The notes under the pieces are model-generated. The model did not search any database. It saw only the letters and a list, made by a program, of their open reading frames with translations, and was not told the DNA's origin. Source: Pedobacter duraquae (lineage in GTDB: Bacteria; Bacteroidota; Bacteroidia; Sphingobacteriales; Sphingobacteriaceae). Taken from it: a stretch of 64,000 nucleotides of DNA. The stretch covers positions 62,001 through 126,000 of the forward strand of contig NZ_SNWM01000006.1 of the NCBI RefSeq assembly GCF_004362245.1, in the 5' to 3' direction. Shown piece by piece: positions 56,901-63,768 of this stretch. Every line of letters begins with the position of its first letter. Within the stretch, counting starts at the first letter, position 1. A program made the position numbers and the translations under genes.

Positions 56901-57451
56901 GTTTGATGTGTAGCGCTGGAATGTTCCTGTTGCCAGGTGATCAGGTTTACCAATGCACGCTGTCCCATGCATACGCCCTTAGGCTTTCCGGTAGAGCCTG
57001 AAGTGTACAACACATAAGCTAAACGTGAGTTACCTGGTAAAAATGGAGTGTCGCTAGCTGAGTCGGTTAAAGTTTTTATCCCCAAGGCTATGAAAAGCTG
57101 ATTTTCTTCCTTTGGACATAGTATGGTTTTGATCCCGGAATCGCCGATGATTTCTTTTAGTCTCGACTGTGGATAAAGGGGATCCAAAGGCAGATACGCC
57201 TTTCCAGATTTTAAAATTGCCAGCAATGCAACAAGCATGTCGAGTCCACGGGTGGTGCTAATGCCTATGAGATCTGAATGGTCGGAAGCAATGATTTGTG
57301 CCGACAACAGCGTTACCCGATTCTCGAGTTGCCCATACGTTAATTGTGTGTGTTTAAAGGAAACGGCAGTTAATTCCGGAGTTTGTTTTGCCTGTTTACT
57401 AAACATGCTATATATATTATTACCGGTCTCATTGGGTTTGCTACTCATCAT
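50903..57451 (-). CDS. Hybrid NRPS/PKS, A-T-KS-AT-T-aminotransferase
   Basis: A 2182-residue assembly-line protein; the ATG at 57451 or the next codon is likely, as the longer frame starts at GTG. Order: adenylation (10-500), carrier Ser548 ('ELGGNSL'), ketosynthase with Cys776 ('SACSTSA') plus 'EAHGTATPLGDP' and 'SNIGHLTHAAG', acyltransferase with Ser1214 ('GHSIGE') and 'HAFH' near 1311, which indicates malonyl-CoA; carrier Ser1539 ('GLDSLL'); then a class-III PLP aminotransferase (about 1690-2140) with Lys1956 ('YGKVIGGGMP'), resembling that of mycosubtilin synthetase MycA. No condensation, ketoreductase or dehydratase domain is present. So an amino-acid starter is extended by two carbons, and the beta-keto group is transaminated. 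Starter-domain residues read D-V-Q-F-M-A-Q-V-V, near proline codes. The downstream NRPS overlaps by 8 bases. Confidence 0.92.
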   Translation of the reverse strand: MMSSKPNETGNNIYSMFSKQAKQTPELTAVSFKHTQLTYGQLENRVTLLSAQIIASDHSDLIGISTTRGLDMLVALLAILKSGKAYLPLDPLYPQSRLKEIIGDSGIKTILCPKEENQLFIALGIKTLTDSASDTPFLPGNSRLAYVLYTSGSTGKPKGVCMGQRALVNLITWQQEHSSATHQTKTLQFAPLSFDVSFQEIFATLSTGGEIILIDDDLRLDPLALLHFIEEENINRIFVPFVALQLLAETAVTHQIYPESLQEIMTAGEQLKITAQVRQFFEHLPQCMLYNQYGPTECHVVTELKLDGAAAEWPALPSIGSAITNTAIYILDENLNLLPSGQIGELCIAGNCLAEGYLHQSELTAQKFPLWHHPTLGQTRIYRTGDQAKISVDGEVTFLGRNDDQVKIRGYRIELAEIEVIINQLPAVQDAVVTTREDLPGNKKLVAYLRSANTEENTAKLRSELSSMIPEYMVPANFVWLKEFPKTSSGKVDKKALPRPELGRSELENPFIIPGSRLEQTMASIWEDLLQVKPVGVGDNFFELGGNSLLAQKTILAFKQQDILVPITKLYQYPTIFGIVAFLSGDARDAAPKPKVSHRRSSHNGDIAIVGMSGRFPEAETIAEFWDLLREGRDTIHFFSKDELDPSIPEGIKNDPGYIPARGILSDVTLFDADFWQINPKQAELMDPQQRIFLEISRDVLEATGHLPSNYNGTIGIHAGSGSNGYFLNNVWPHQDAVQQAGKIMVDTFNEKDYLSSRTAYQLNLKGPAVSVNSACSTSALAIAQAVESLRSGQCNLAIAGGASITVPVNSGQIHQEGAMFSSDGHCRPFDAAASGTLFSDGVAVVLLKNLDDAIADGDTIYALIKGIGVNNDGGQKSSFTAPDALGQAGAITMALQDAEVEPGQISYVEAHGTATPLGDPIEIEGLQLAYGQHVGRQYCAIGSLKSNIGHLTHAAGVAGIIKTALSLYHKQLPASLHYHNPNPHIDFENSPFYVNDRLSDWDSDSPRFAGVSSFGVGGTNVHLILESYENPRVFPAAQPAAALVCWSAKSVTSLNLYAEKLKDFLIKNPDTNLANLAYTLQTTRNAFKHRQWLVATDHHDLLKQLGAATTIQDTVGNSADIAFLFPGQGAQHADMGKGLYANEPVFRAAIDEGAAILQRFLAQDIRSVLYDAEDPDQINNTYYTQPAIFITEYALAKLWMSWGIMPEVLIGHSIGEFVAAHLAGIFSLEDVLKLIAARGRLISELPKGTMISVRAAAAELRELPDTISIAAINAPELCVLAGSIDDIAAYTSVLDQHGILYKPLHTSHAFHSLMMDNAIDPFREIIKTIQLNVPKKPIISTVTGQWLTDAEALDPEYWTMHMRATVNFQAAIEFAKQQQTYLMLEVGPGKGLATLAFQMHAKNSSPARIIPGLTPSILPVEDYISLLKALGKLWSWGANPNWESVYTTSQKHRINLPTYAYDKKRHWLEAPLSTPSFTIQADHAFAHFNPIPTKMTATLRPRKDLLTDKIKDILENASGINIDDHELQTSFIALGLDSLLLTQIAITIKREFKLPVSFKQLNDEYTSVALLAAFLDTNLPADVFQDKNLDQTINSVDIPEAPGMMNAQRPQGSPLDEIIRQLGDLTRQVASLQNGTPLPAPSASPLVAPELTEAEIKVLKSPFGAAARIEKQSAVLQAGQQEFLSGLTKRYNAKTAKSKAYTQENRAHMADPRVVSGFKPATKELVYSLVMKKSKGCRLWDLDGNEYIDALNGFGSSMLGFQPDFLKEAVLEQVEKGYEIGPQHELAGEMSRLICELTNFDRAALCNTGSEAVLGAMRISRTVTGRSLIVAFSGSYHGINDEVIIRGSKKLKSFPAAPGITSEAVGNMLILDYGTEESLQIIRSRAHELAAVLVEPVQSRRPEFTPIAFLKEIREITLASETVLIFDEVITGFRAHQGGAQAIFGIKADLGTYGKVIGGGMPIGAIAGKREFMDALDGGFWSYGDDSVPEAGVTYFAGTFVRHPLALAAGVATLKYMKTKGPALQEGLNSLTTYLANELNTICRTLSLPIYPVNFASLWKLKFHEEYPYSELLFTLMREKGIHIWDGFPCFVTEAHTRGDIDSIVNAFLESITALREVEMVPFYTQVHPDSQTPVTGFEFSPQPGARLGKDASGNPAWFIEDPEHAGKFMQLVKTENIKNA

Positions 57452-57638
57452 ATAATCACGTATTCGTTTCCAAAATAACACATTCTATTTGTTCAGGTGG
57501 CCATTAAGCGCTAAAAAAAAGATATGACATTGTTAAACACAATTAATTTGCCAATCATTTCAGCGGCTTTCCAAGAAGTTAAACGGTATTTTTCCATGCT
57601 TTGAATTCTATAGATAATCCTTTGGATTTAATAAAACC

Positions 57639-57649
57639 ACTACGGTAGT
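57639..57649. promoter_or_regulatory. Possible operator ahead of the MFS exporter
   Basis: ACTAC-G-GTAGT (57639-57649) is a perfect inverted repeat 21 bases upstream of the MFS start. It resembles the ACTAC/GTAGT half-sites bound by BlaI/MecI-type repressors. Just after it TACCTTTG (57656-57663) matches the TAnnTTTG -7 consensus, which would put transcription start very near the ATG. No -33 TTTG at proper distance was found, and no BlaI-type gene is in the window. Confidence 0.35.
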
Positions 57650-57670
57650 AAAGTCTACCTTTGTCGTAAT

Positions 57671-58900
57671 ATGAATACAGAATTAATACAGCCTGGTTCC
57701 ATCAAAGCAAAGCACCAGGGCATCGCTACGGTACTTGCTTTCTCTCTCATTCCTTTGTCAGGTTTCGCTACCGACATCTATATTCCTTCTTTACCTACTA
57801 TGGCAGGTGATCTGCAGGTGAGCAGTATCCAGGTACAGCTAACATTGAGTCTTTTTTTAATCAGTTATGGCGTTTCTCAACTTTTCATTGGCAGTGTACT
57901 CGATAGTTTCGGCAGATATAAAATCAGCTTGATTTCACTTCTGATTTTTGCGATCGCCAGCATCATTATTACGCAAACGAATAATATGTACGTGATTTAT
58001 GCCATGCGTATTATTCACGGACTTACCGTAGGGGCAGTAGTTGTAGCTAAACGTGCCTATTTTGTAGATCTTTTTAGTGGCGACGAGCTTAAACATTACC
58101 TCAGTCTTTTCTCCATTATCTGGTCAACTGGCCCTATTATAGCACCTTTTATTGGCGGTTATCTGCAGTCGGCTTTCGGCTGGGAATCCAATTTTTACTT
58201 TTTAGCAGGCTTTGCTGTGCTCTTCGGGATCCTTGAGCTGCTATTTAGTGGAGAAACACTAAAACACGCTATAGATTTCCATATCCAAAAAATTATTGGC
58301 ATTTATGGTACAATGATCCGTACTACAAGTTTTACCTTGGGCATTGTTATGCTTGGACTGGCTTACTGCATGGTGATGGTTTATAACATGACGGGACCTT
58401 TTATCATCGAACATCACCTGAACTTATCGCCGGTAATTGCTGGTTATAGTTCACTTGTTTTGGGTTTTGCCTGGATGGTGGGTGGCTTTATTGGAAAAGC
58501 GACTATTAATAAACCCTTCTTTAAAAGAATGGTCTATAATATCCTTTTTCAATTGGTTTTCGTGCTTGTGATGATCATCAGCGTTCAGTTTATCAATACC
58601 TTATACTCGTTGATCTTTTTTGCTTTCATTATCCACATTGGCGCAGGATTTACGTTTAACAATTACTTTACTTTTTGTTTGAGTAAATTTCCTAAAAATG
58701 CGGGAATTGCAGGTGGGCTAACAGGTGGATTTACTTATGTGATCGTTTCATTTCTTAGTTATGGTGTTGTAAACTTATTTCCACCCAAAGACGAGACCAA
58801 TCTAAGCTATAGCTATTTTGTAATGATCGTGTTATCGGTTATTGTAATGTTTTTTATTTTCCGACTTAACAAGTCTGGGAAAGAAGAAGCAACAATTTAG
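57671..58900 (+). CDS. MFS multidrug transporter, Bcr/CflA type
   Basis: A 409-residue 12-helix transporter. The N-terminal 'GFATDIYIPSLPTMAGDLQVSSIQVQLTLSLFLISYGVSQLFIGSVLDSFGR' is the Bcr/CflA signature, including the conserved 'D.Y.P..P' and the loop 'GSVLDSFGRYK'. These proteins export drugs such as bicyclomycin, sulfonamides or dipeptides by proton antiport. It is divergent from the hybrid NRPS/PKS gene, with 219 bases between starts, a position typical of self-resistance exporters. It overlaps the next, convergent gene by 4 bases. Confidence 0.92.
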   Translation: MNTELIQPGSIKAKHQGIATVLAFSLIPLSGFATDIYIPSLPTMAGDLQVSSIQVQLTLSLFLISYGVSQLFIGSVLDSFGRYKISLISLLIFAIASIIITQTNNMYVIYAMRIIHGLTVGAVVVAKRAYFVDLFSGDELKHYLSLFSIIWSTGPIIAPFIGGYLQSAFGWESNFYFLAGFAVLFGILELLFSGETLKHAIDFHIQKIIGIYGTMIRTTSFTLGIVMLGLAYCMVMVYNMTGPFIIEHHLNLSPVIAGYSSLVLGFAWMVGGFIGKATINKPFFKRMVYNILFQLVFVLVMIISVQFINTLYSLIFFAFIIHIGAGFTFNNYFTFCLSKFPKNAGIAGGLTGGFTYVIVSFLSYGVVNLFPPKDETNLSYSYFVMIVLSVIVMFFIFRLNKSGKEEATI

Positions 58901-59823
58901 ATTTTGTTTGCAGAATCAAGTTTGTTGATATAGGCAATCAGCTCCCGTGTAAATTTGTCAAGATTGTTTGCAGGCTGCTTCATCATGAGCATGATTTCTT
59001 TGATGTCCTGGGCAGATTGTTCTCTGTTGTCGAGTAGATTGGTTAGTCCCAGGATGTGTACGATTGGCTGACGAATTTTATGCGAGGCGATAAAGATCAT
59101 TTCCTGCATGCCGGCGATATAATTTTGCTGACTATCCCGGGCGGCTTTCAACTGGGTATTGGCCATAATCAGTTCAGCGGCACGTTTCTCTTTTTCCTCA
59201 TTCTGGAAAGCAAGTTCTTTATTTGCGATAATCAGTTCAGCTGCCCTGTTTTCTTTCTCCTGATTTTGAAAAATAAGTTCGGTATTCGCAATAAGTAATT
59301 CAGCTGCCCTATTCTCTTTTTCTTGATTCTGGTAAATAAGCTCTGTATTCGCGATAATAAGTTCGGCAGCACGTTTCTCTTTCTCCTGATTCTGAAAAAG
59401 AAGTTCCTTATTTGCGAGAATCAATTCTGCAGCTCTTTTGCCTTTTTCTTTATGCTGATAGGCGAGTTCTTTATTCGCAACCTTTAACTCTGCAGCCCGC
59501 TCTTTCTTTTCCGACGTCTGAAAAACAAGTTCTCTATCGGCTATGACGAGCTCGGCGGCACGGTCTTCTTTTTCCTCATTCTGGTAAATCAGTTCTTTAT
59601 TCGCTATTAGTAGCTCGGCAGCACGCTTGGCCTTCTCGCCCTTCTCGAAACGGAGTACCTGATTGGCAATTACCAATTCGGCTGCACGGTCTTCTTTTTC
59701 TGATTGTTGAAAATCAAGCTCTAAATTGGCAATAACCAATTCAGCTTCGCGTTGCTCTTTCTCCTGAGTATGAAGTGCAATCTCTCTGTTGGCTTGTGCC
59801 AGATCTCTGGAATTCTTCTTCAT
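58897..59823 (-). CDS. Coiled-coil repeat protein ending in an orphan HisKA-like domain
   Basis: A 308-residue protein. After ten residues come ten tandem 21-residue units (11-220), consensus A-N-x-E-L-x-x-Q-N-x-E-K-E-x-R-A-A-E-L-I-I. Three heptads per unit predict one continuous coiled coil of about 30 nm. A HisKA-like segment follows, with His in 'IASHKIRQPI' near 244 and a second helix ending at about 300. There is no ATPase domain, no receiver and no membrane helix; the gene stops 4 bases inside the convergent MFS gene. In many Bacteroidota the same repeat links PAS domains to a complete histidine kinase. So this is either a truncated kinase or a stand-alone phosphotransfer/dimerisation protein. 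Confidence 0.85.
   Translation of the reverse strand: MKKNSRDLAQANREIALHTQEKEQREAELVIANLELDFQQSEKEDRAAELVIANQVLRFEKGEKAKRAAELLIANKELIYQNEEKEDRAAELVIADRELVFQTSEKKERAAELKVANKELAYQHKEKGKRAAELILANKELLFQNQEKEKRAAELIIANTELIYQNQEKENRAAELLIANTELIFQNQEKENRAAELIIANKELAFQNEEKEKRAAELIMANTQLKAARDSQQNYIAGMQEMIFIASHKIRQPIVHILGLTNLLDNREQSAQDIKEIMLMMKQPANNLDKFTRELIAYINKLDSANKI
59164..59793 (-). repeat. Ten in-frame 63-bp tandem repeats (coding)
   Basis: The repeats encode the 21-residue coiled-coil units of the protein at 58897-59823. Units 8 and 9 are nearly identical at protein level (ANTELIYQNQEKENRAAELLI-like), while units 1, 3 and 5 have diverged more. This indicates repeated expansion inside the central part. 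Confidence 0.9.
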
Positions 59824-60040
59824 GACTTATTTATGAGCGTTATCGTTATCTTAATGGAGTAGATATACGTAATAACTAACGGAATATACGTGTTTTTGTT
59901 CTAACTAATATGTCATAAAGTTGATGGCCGGTTAAATTCGTTATGTATAAAGATACCAATATGTCGGATGTAGAATCAACTTGTTAGCAATGTTGTGCTA
60001 AATTTAACACTTTGTTCACCTGGAATCTCTACTTTTAAAA

Positions 60041-60892
60041 ATGGGTATGATGAAAATTAGACGAATAATAGCGGTCGCTCTGCTAACGGCAATAAGTGTA
60101 TCTGCGATGGCGCAGCAATATACTGTGGGTACTTTTAACCTTCGAAATGATAATGCCGGTGATGTGGGGAATCGTTGGCAGCAACGCGGGCCTGTAGCTG
60201 CAAACCTATTGCGATTTCATGGCTATGATGTCTTTGGAACACAGGAAGGCCTTCCGAATCAGATCGCAGACCTTGCTAGGTTTTTACCTGAATATGGCTA
60301 TTATGGCTTAGGTAGGGACGACGGTAAAGATGGTGGGGAACACTCGACTATTTTTTACCGTAAAGATAAGTTTAAGTTACGTGCTAAGGGGGATTTCTGG
60401 CTTTCTGAAACTCCGGATATTCCAGGGAAAGGTTGGGATGCGACCTGTTGCAATAGAATTTGTAGCTGGGTTTATCTGCAGGAAATTAAGACAGGTAAAA
60501 AGTTCTACTATTTTAATGCCCACTTTGATCATCAGGGACAGATTGCGAGGGTAGAAAGCGGAAAGCTGATTGTCAGAAAAATTAAAGAGATTGCTAAAGG
60601 AGCGCCTACCGTTTTTACTGGGGATTTGAATGGCGGGCAAAAGAGCGATTGGTATTTGACGCTGGCTAATTCAGGATTCTTAACTGATACATACACGCAG
60701 GTTAAAAATCCATATGTAAACAATTCCTCATTCAACGATTGGGGTAAGCAGGTAGATGGGTATGAGATTATTGACCACGTATTTGTGACAAATGGTTTTA
60801 AAGCTCAACGATGGGGCGTGTTGACAGATACTTATCATGGTAAATTTGTTTCAGATCACTTCCCAATTTTGGTGGATGTTATTATGAAATAA
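60041..60892 (+). CDS. Exported endonuclease/exonuclease/phosphatase (EEP) family protein
   Basis: A 283-residue protein with a signal peptide ending 'VSAMAQ'. EEP-fold landmarks: 'GTFNLRND' with the metal-binding Asn, 'VFGTQEGL' with the metal-binding Glu, 'FNAHFDHQG', 'FTGDLNGG' (Asp and Asn) and the C-terminal 'SDHFPI' (Asp-His pair). All metal and catalytic residues seem present. The exported members of this branch are usually phosphodiesterases or phosphatases acting on lipids or sugars rather than nucleases. The exact substrate is unknown. It stands alone; the gap 59824-60040 upstream shows nothing beyond probable promoters. Confidence 0.9.
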   Translation: MGMMKIRRIIAVALLTAISVSAMAQQYTVGTFNLRNDNAGDVGNRWQQRGPVAANLLRFHGYDVFGTQEGLPNQIADLARFLPEYGYYGLGRDDGKDGGEHSTIFYRKDKFKLRAKGDFWLSETPDIPGKGWDATCCNRICSWVYLQEIKTGKKFYYFNAHFDHQGQIARVESGKLIVRKIKEIAKGAPTVFTGDLNGGQKSDWYLTLANSGFLTDTYTQVKNPYVNNSSFNDWGKQVDGYEIIDHVFVTNGFKAQRWGVLTDTYHGKFVSDHFPILVDVIMK

Positions 60893-60984
60893 CTGACCAA
60901 TCAGCGGGCAAGGTGTTGTTGTTGTGTCTTGTTTTTCAAACATCCTGGTCTTTTACTGCGTTATTGGTTTAATTTGCAGAAAGT

Positions 60985-62127
60985 ATGAAAGAAATTAAGG
61001 ATATCATATCAGCGTATGATGCTGCAGTAATTCAGGGTAAACGATCTGCATTGGCCACTGTAGTCCATGTTGAAGGCTCATCTTATCGTAGACCCGGTGC
61101 GCGTATGCTCGTTACTGAAGACGGAATGCTTACTGGCGCTATAAGCGGCGGATGTTTGGAAGGTGATGCACTCCGTAAGGCATTGATGGCAATTAATGAG
61201 CAGCGCAATAAACTGGTGACCTATGATACAACGGATGACGATGATGCCAAATTTGGTGTACAACTTGGCTGTAATGGGATTGTCCATATTTTATTTGAGC
61301 CTATTGATACTTTAAAGAAAGACAACGCGCTCCAGTTGCTGAAGAAAGCGACTGTTGATAGACAACCCGCTGTTCTGGTCACTTTGTTTTCAATGGATGC
61401 ACGCGATGTGCAACCTGGAACATGCTACTTTCTTTCTGATTCTGGTGTTGCAGAATCGGGATTGAAATTGTTGGATGCTGCAATAGCAGCATCCATAGTC
61501 GCAGAAAGTGCATCTGCCTTAGCCAGTCAGACTTCAACTATCCAACAATACCATGTTAATGAAATAAATCTAACTGCATTTGTGGAAGTGCTGCAGCCAT
61601 CCATAGCATTAGTTATATGTGGCGCGGGTAATGATGCCATTCCTCTGGTTGCTATAGCAAACGTGCTTGGGTGGGAGGTAACGATACTGGATGGGAGGCC
61701 CACACATGCGAATGTACAACGTTTCCCGAATGTTCATGCTGTGCTAGTGGCACGTTCAGAACGCGTTCTGGATCACATTCAGCTGGATGATAGAACGGCC
61801 TGGGTGCTCATGACGCATAACTATAACTACGATCTGGATGTGCTCCAACAACTTGCCGGTACTTCCTGCAGTTATATTGGTATTCTCGGTCCCAAGAAGA
61901 AGCTGCACAGGATGTTTGATGACCTGGCCGCTAAAAATATAGTAATTTCCGATCAGGTAAAGGCAAGAATATATAGCCCGGTAGGTCTGGATATCGGAGC
62001 TGAAACAGCAGAAGAGATTGCCTTGTCTATTGCTGCGGAAATCAAAGCAGTAATCTATGGTAAAACGGCATTGGCACTGAGAGACAAGCAGTCGGCAATA
62101 CATGCTTCAGCAGCAACAGGTATATGA
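60985..62127 (+). CDS. xdhC: XdhC/CoxI family molybdoenzyme maturation factor (PaoD-like)
   Basis: A 380-residue two-domain protein: the XdhC_CoxI domain at about 10-80 ('GSSYRRPGARMLVTEDG', 'GAISGGCLEGDAL'), a middle linker, and the XdhC_C Rossmann domain at about 205-350 ('LVICGAGNDAIPLVAIANVLGWEVTILDGRP'). Such factors bind the molybdenum cofactor, assist its sulfuration and insert it into xanthine-oxidase-family enzymes. The enzyme served is probably the paoABC product at 1.3-5.3 kb. The gene overlaps mocA by 4 bases (ATGA), so cofactor maturation and insertion are coupled. Confidence 0.9.
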   Translation: MKEIKDIISAYDAAVIQGKRSALATVVHVEGSSYRRPGARMLVTEDGMLTGAISGGCLEGDALRKALMAINEQRNKLVTYDTTDDDDAKFGVQLGCNGIVHILFEPIDTLKKDNALQLLKKATVDRQPAVLVTLFSMDARDVQPGTCYFLSDSGVAESGLKLLDAAIAASIVAESASALASQTSTIQQYHVNEINLTAFVEVLQPSIALVICGAGNDAIPLVAIANVLGWEVTILDGRPTHANVQRFPNVHAVLVARSERVLDHIQLDDRTAWVLMTHNYNYDLDVLQQLAGTSCSYIGILGPKKKLHRMFDDLAAKNIVISDQVKARIYSPVGLDIGAETAEEIALSIAAEIKAVIYGKTALALRDKQSAIHASAATGI

Positions 62128-62726
62128 GCAATGCCGTAATTATTTTAGCTGCAGGGAACTCTTCCCGCTTGGGAAGACCCAAGCAATTGCTTATTTATAA
62201 TGGCATTAGTCTGCTGCGGCACACTGTTACAGCCGCAGTCCAATTGAACACTGATCTTGTGGTGGTAGTAACCGGTGCAGAGCACGGGTTATTGCTGCCA
62301 GAGCTAAAGAGCGATCCGGTTTACCTTTGCCATAATACAAATTGGGAACAGGGTATGGGCACTTCTATTGCCACTGGCCTGAACTGTGCGTTGCTTCAGC
62401 TTCCTGACTTGCAAAGTTGCATTCTCGCGGTGTGTGATCAGCCATTTTTGTCGGCCCAAACTTTTAAGGAACTGATTTCTCTGCAACAACAAACAGGAAA
62501 AGGAATAGTTGCTTCTGCCTACGCAGATACGCTAGGAACTCCTGTGCTTTTTGAGCGTCGATTTTTTTCAGATTTGCAACTTCTTGATGGTAGTGGAGGG
62601 GCGAAGATGCTTTTTAAAATATATGCGGCAGAGCTCGTCACTGTGCCTTTTGCTAAGGGTGAAATAGACGTTGATACACAGCGGTCGTACGAAGCTTTGC
62701 TGGCTTCTGCACAGGAAAAACCCTGA
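62124..62726 (+). CDS. mocA: MocA-type molybdenum cofactor cytidylyltransferase
   Basis: A 200-residue nucleotidyltransferase. 'IILAAGNSSRLGRPKQLL' is the nucleotide-binding loop, with the Lys and Gly pattern of the MocA/MobA family; 'LAVCDQPFLS' is the metal-binding Asp region and 'GTPVLFERRFF' and 'GGAKMLF' are typical of MocA. MocA forms molybdopterin cytosine dinucleotide, the cofactor form of PaoABC, whereas MobA makes the guanine form. The MocA reading is favoured by the XdhC gene upstream and by paoABC in the window. MobA is less likely but cannot be wholly excluded by eye. Confidence 0.87.
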   Translation: MSNAVIILAAGNSSRLGRPKQLLIYNGISLLRHTVTAAVQLNTDLVVVVTGAEHGLLLPELKSDPVYLCHNTNWEQGMGTSIATGLNCALLQLPDLQSCILAVCDQPFLSAQTFKELISLQQQTGKGIVASAYADTLGTPVLFERRFFSDLQLLDGSGGAKMLFKIYAAELVTVPFAKGEIDVDTQRSYEALLASAQEKP

Positions 62727-62783
62727 AATCCTAAATATCCAGGCATAATTGGCTAACTTTAACTTTGAAAACTACCTAAGCCC

Positions 62784-63764
62784 ATGATCATAGATAATTT
62801 TAACCGGGTGCATGACTATCTGCGGATTTCGCTGACTGACAATTGCAATTTGCGGTGTTTTTATTGTATGCCCGATGAGGACTATGATTTTACGCCTGCT
62901 TCACGCTTGATGCAGGTTGATGAAATCTTGCATCTCGCCAGGGTGTTTGTGGCTGAAGGGGTAAAAAAAATCCGGTTAACCGGGGGCGAACCATTGGTAC
63001 GTAAAGATGCTGCCAGAATTATTACGTCGCTGGCAGCTTTGCCGGTCGAATTGACCTTAACGACAAATGCCACCCGGCTACACGATTTTATTACTGTGCT
63101 TGAGGAAGCGAAGATTAAGTCTATCAACATCAGTTTAGATACTTTACAGCGGGACAAATTTATGTTGGTTACCCGACGTGACTTATTTGAACAAGTGATG
63201 GCCAATATTGAGTTGCTACTCGATAAGGATATCCTGGTGAAGATCAATGTAGTGGCGATGAAAGATTTTAATGATCAGGAGATTAATGATTTTGTTGAAT
63301 GGACCAAAGATACGCCTGTTGACATTCGTTTTATAGAGTTTATGCCTTTTAGTGGGAATCGCTGGACGAGTAATCAGGTGATTTCGCAAGAGCAGATCCT
63401 GCAAACTATTGGCCAGAGATTCGATTATAGCCCGTTGCCGGGTGATGTCCATGATACAGCACAAAGTTTCTCTGTACCTGGGCATGCAGGACGGTTTTCC
63501 ATCATCAGTACCATGACAAAGCCCTTTTGTGCGGGTTGTAACAGAATGCGCCTCACAGCAGATGGAAAGTTGAAAAACTGTCTGTTTTCGGCGGGGGAGA
63601 CCGATTTACTACAGCCGCTGCGCAGGGGCGAAGATGTATTGCCGTTGATACATCAAAATATTAAGGGCAAGGCAAAAGAACTCGGGGGGCAATTTACAAA
63701 CGCACTCGAGCAGATTGAAGCACTTACGATTCAAAATAGAAGTATGATTACCATTGGCGGTTAA
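62784..63764 (+). CDS. moaA: GTP 3',8-cyclase MoaA
   Basis: A 326-residue radical SAM enzyme for the first step of molybdopterin synthesis. The N-terminal [4Fe-4S] motif is 'CNLRCFYCMP' (Cys-x3-Cys-x2-Cys) and 'RLTGGEPLVRKD' binds SAM. The C-terminal cluster motif is 'CAGCNRMRLTADGKLKNCLFS', which binds GTP. The protein ends in the conserved Gly-Gly ('TIGG'), needed for activity. It follows mocA by 57 bases and precedes moeA by 4 bases, so the genes form one operon. Confidence 0.96.
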   Translation: MIIDNFNRVHDYLRISLTDNCNLRCFYCMPDEDYDFTPASRLMQVDEILHLARVFVAEGVKKIRLTGGEPLVRKDAARIITSLAALPVELTLTTNATRLHDFITVLEEAKIKSINISLDTLQRDKFMLVTRRDLFEQVMANIELLLDKDILVKINVVAMKDFNDQEINDFVEWTKDTPVDIRFIEFMPFSGNRWTSNQVISQEQILQTIGQRFDYSPLPGDVHDTAQSFSVPGHAGRFSIISTMTKPFCAGCNRMRLTADGKLKNCLFSAGETDLLQPLRRGEDVLPLIHQNIKGKAKELGGQFTNALEQIEALTIQNRSMITIGG

Positions 63765-63768
63765 CGAT

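Noticed and set aside
46891..57481. Numerous open frames of 60-120 codons on the plus strand within the synthetase genes
   Set aside because: They lie antisense to well-supported domains, have no recognisable motifs and are what long GC-balanced genes give by chance.
59164..59793. Regular 63-bp repeats as a CRISPR array
   Set aside because: The repeats are contiguous, in frame, lack unique spacers and encode a clear coiled coil; there are no cas genes.
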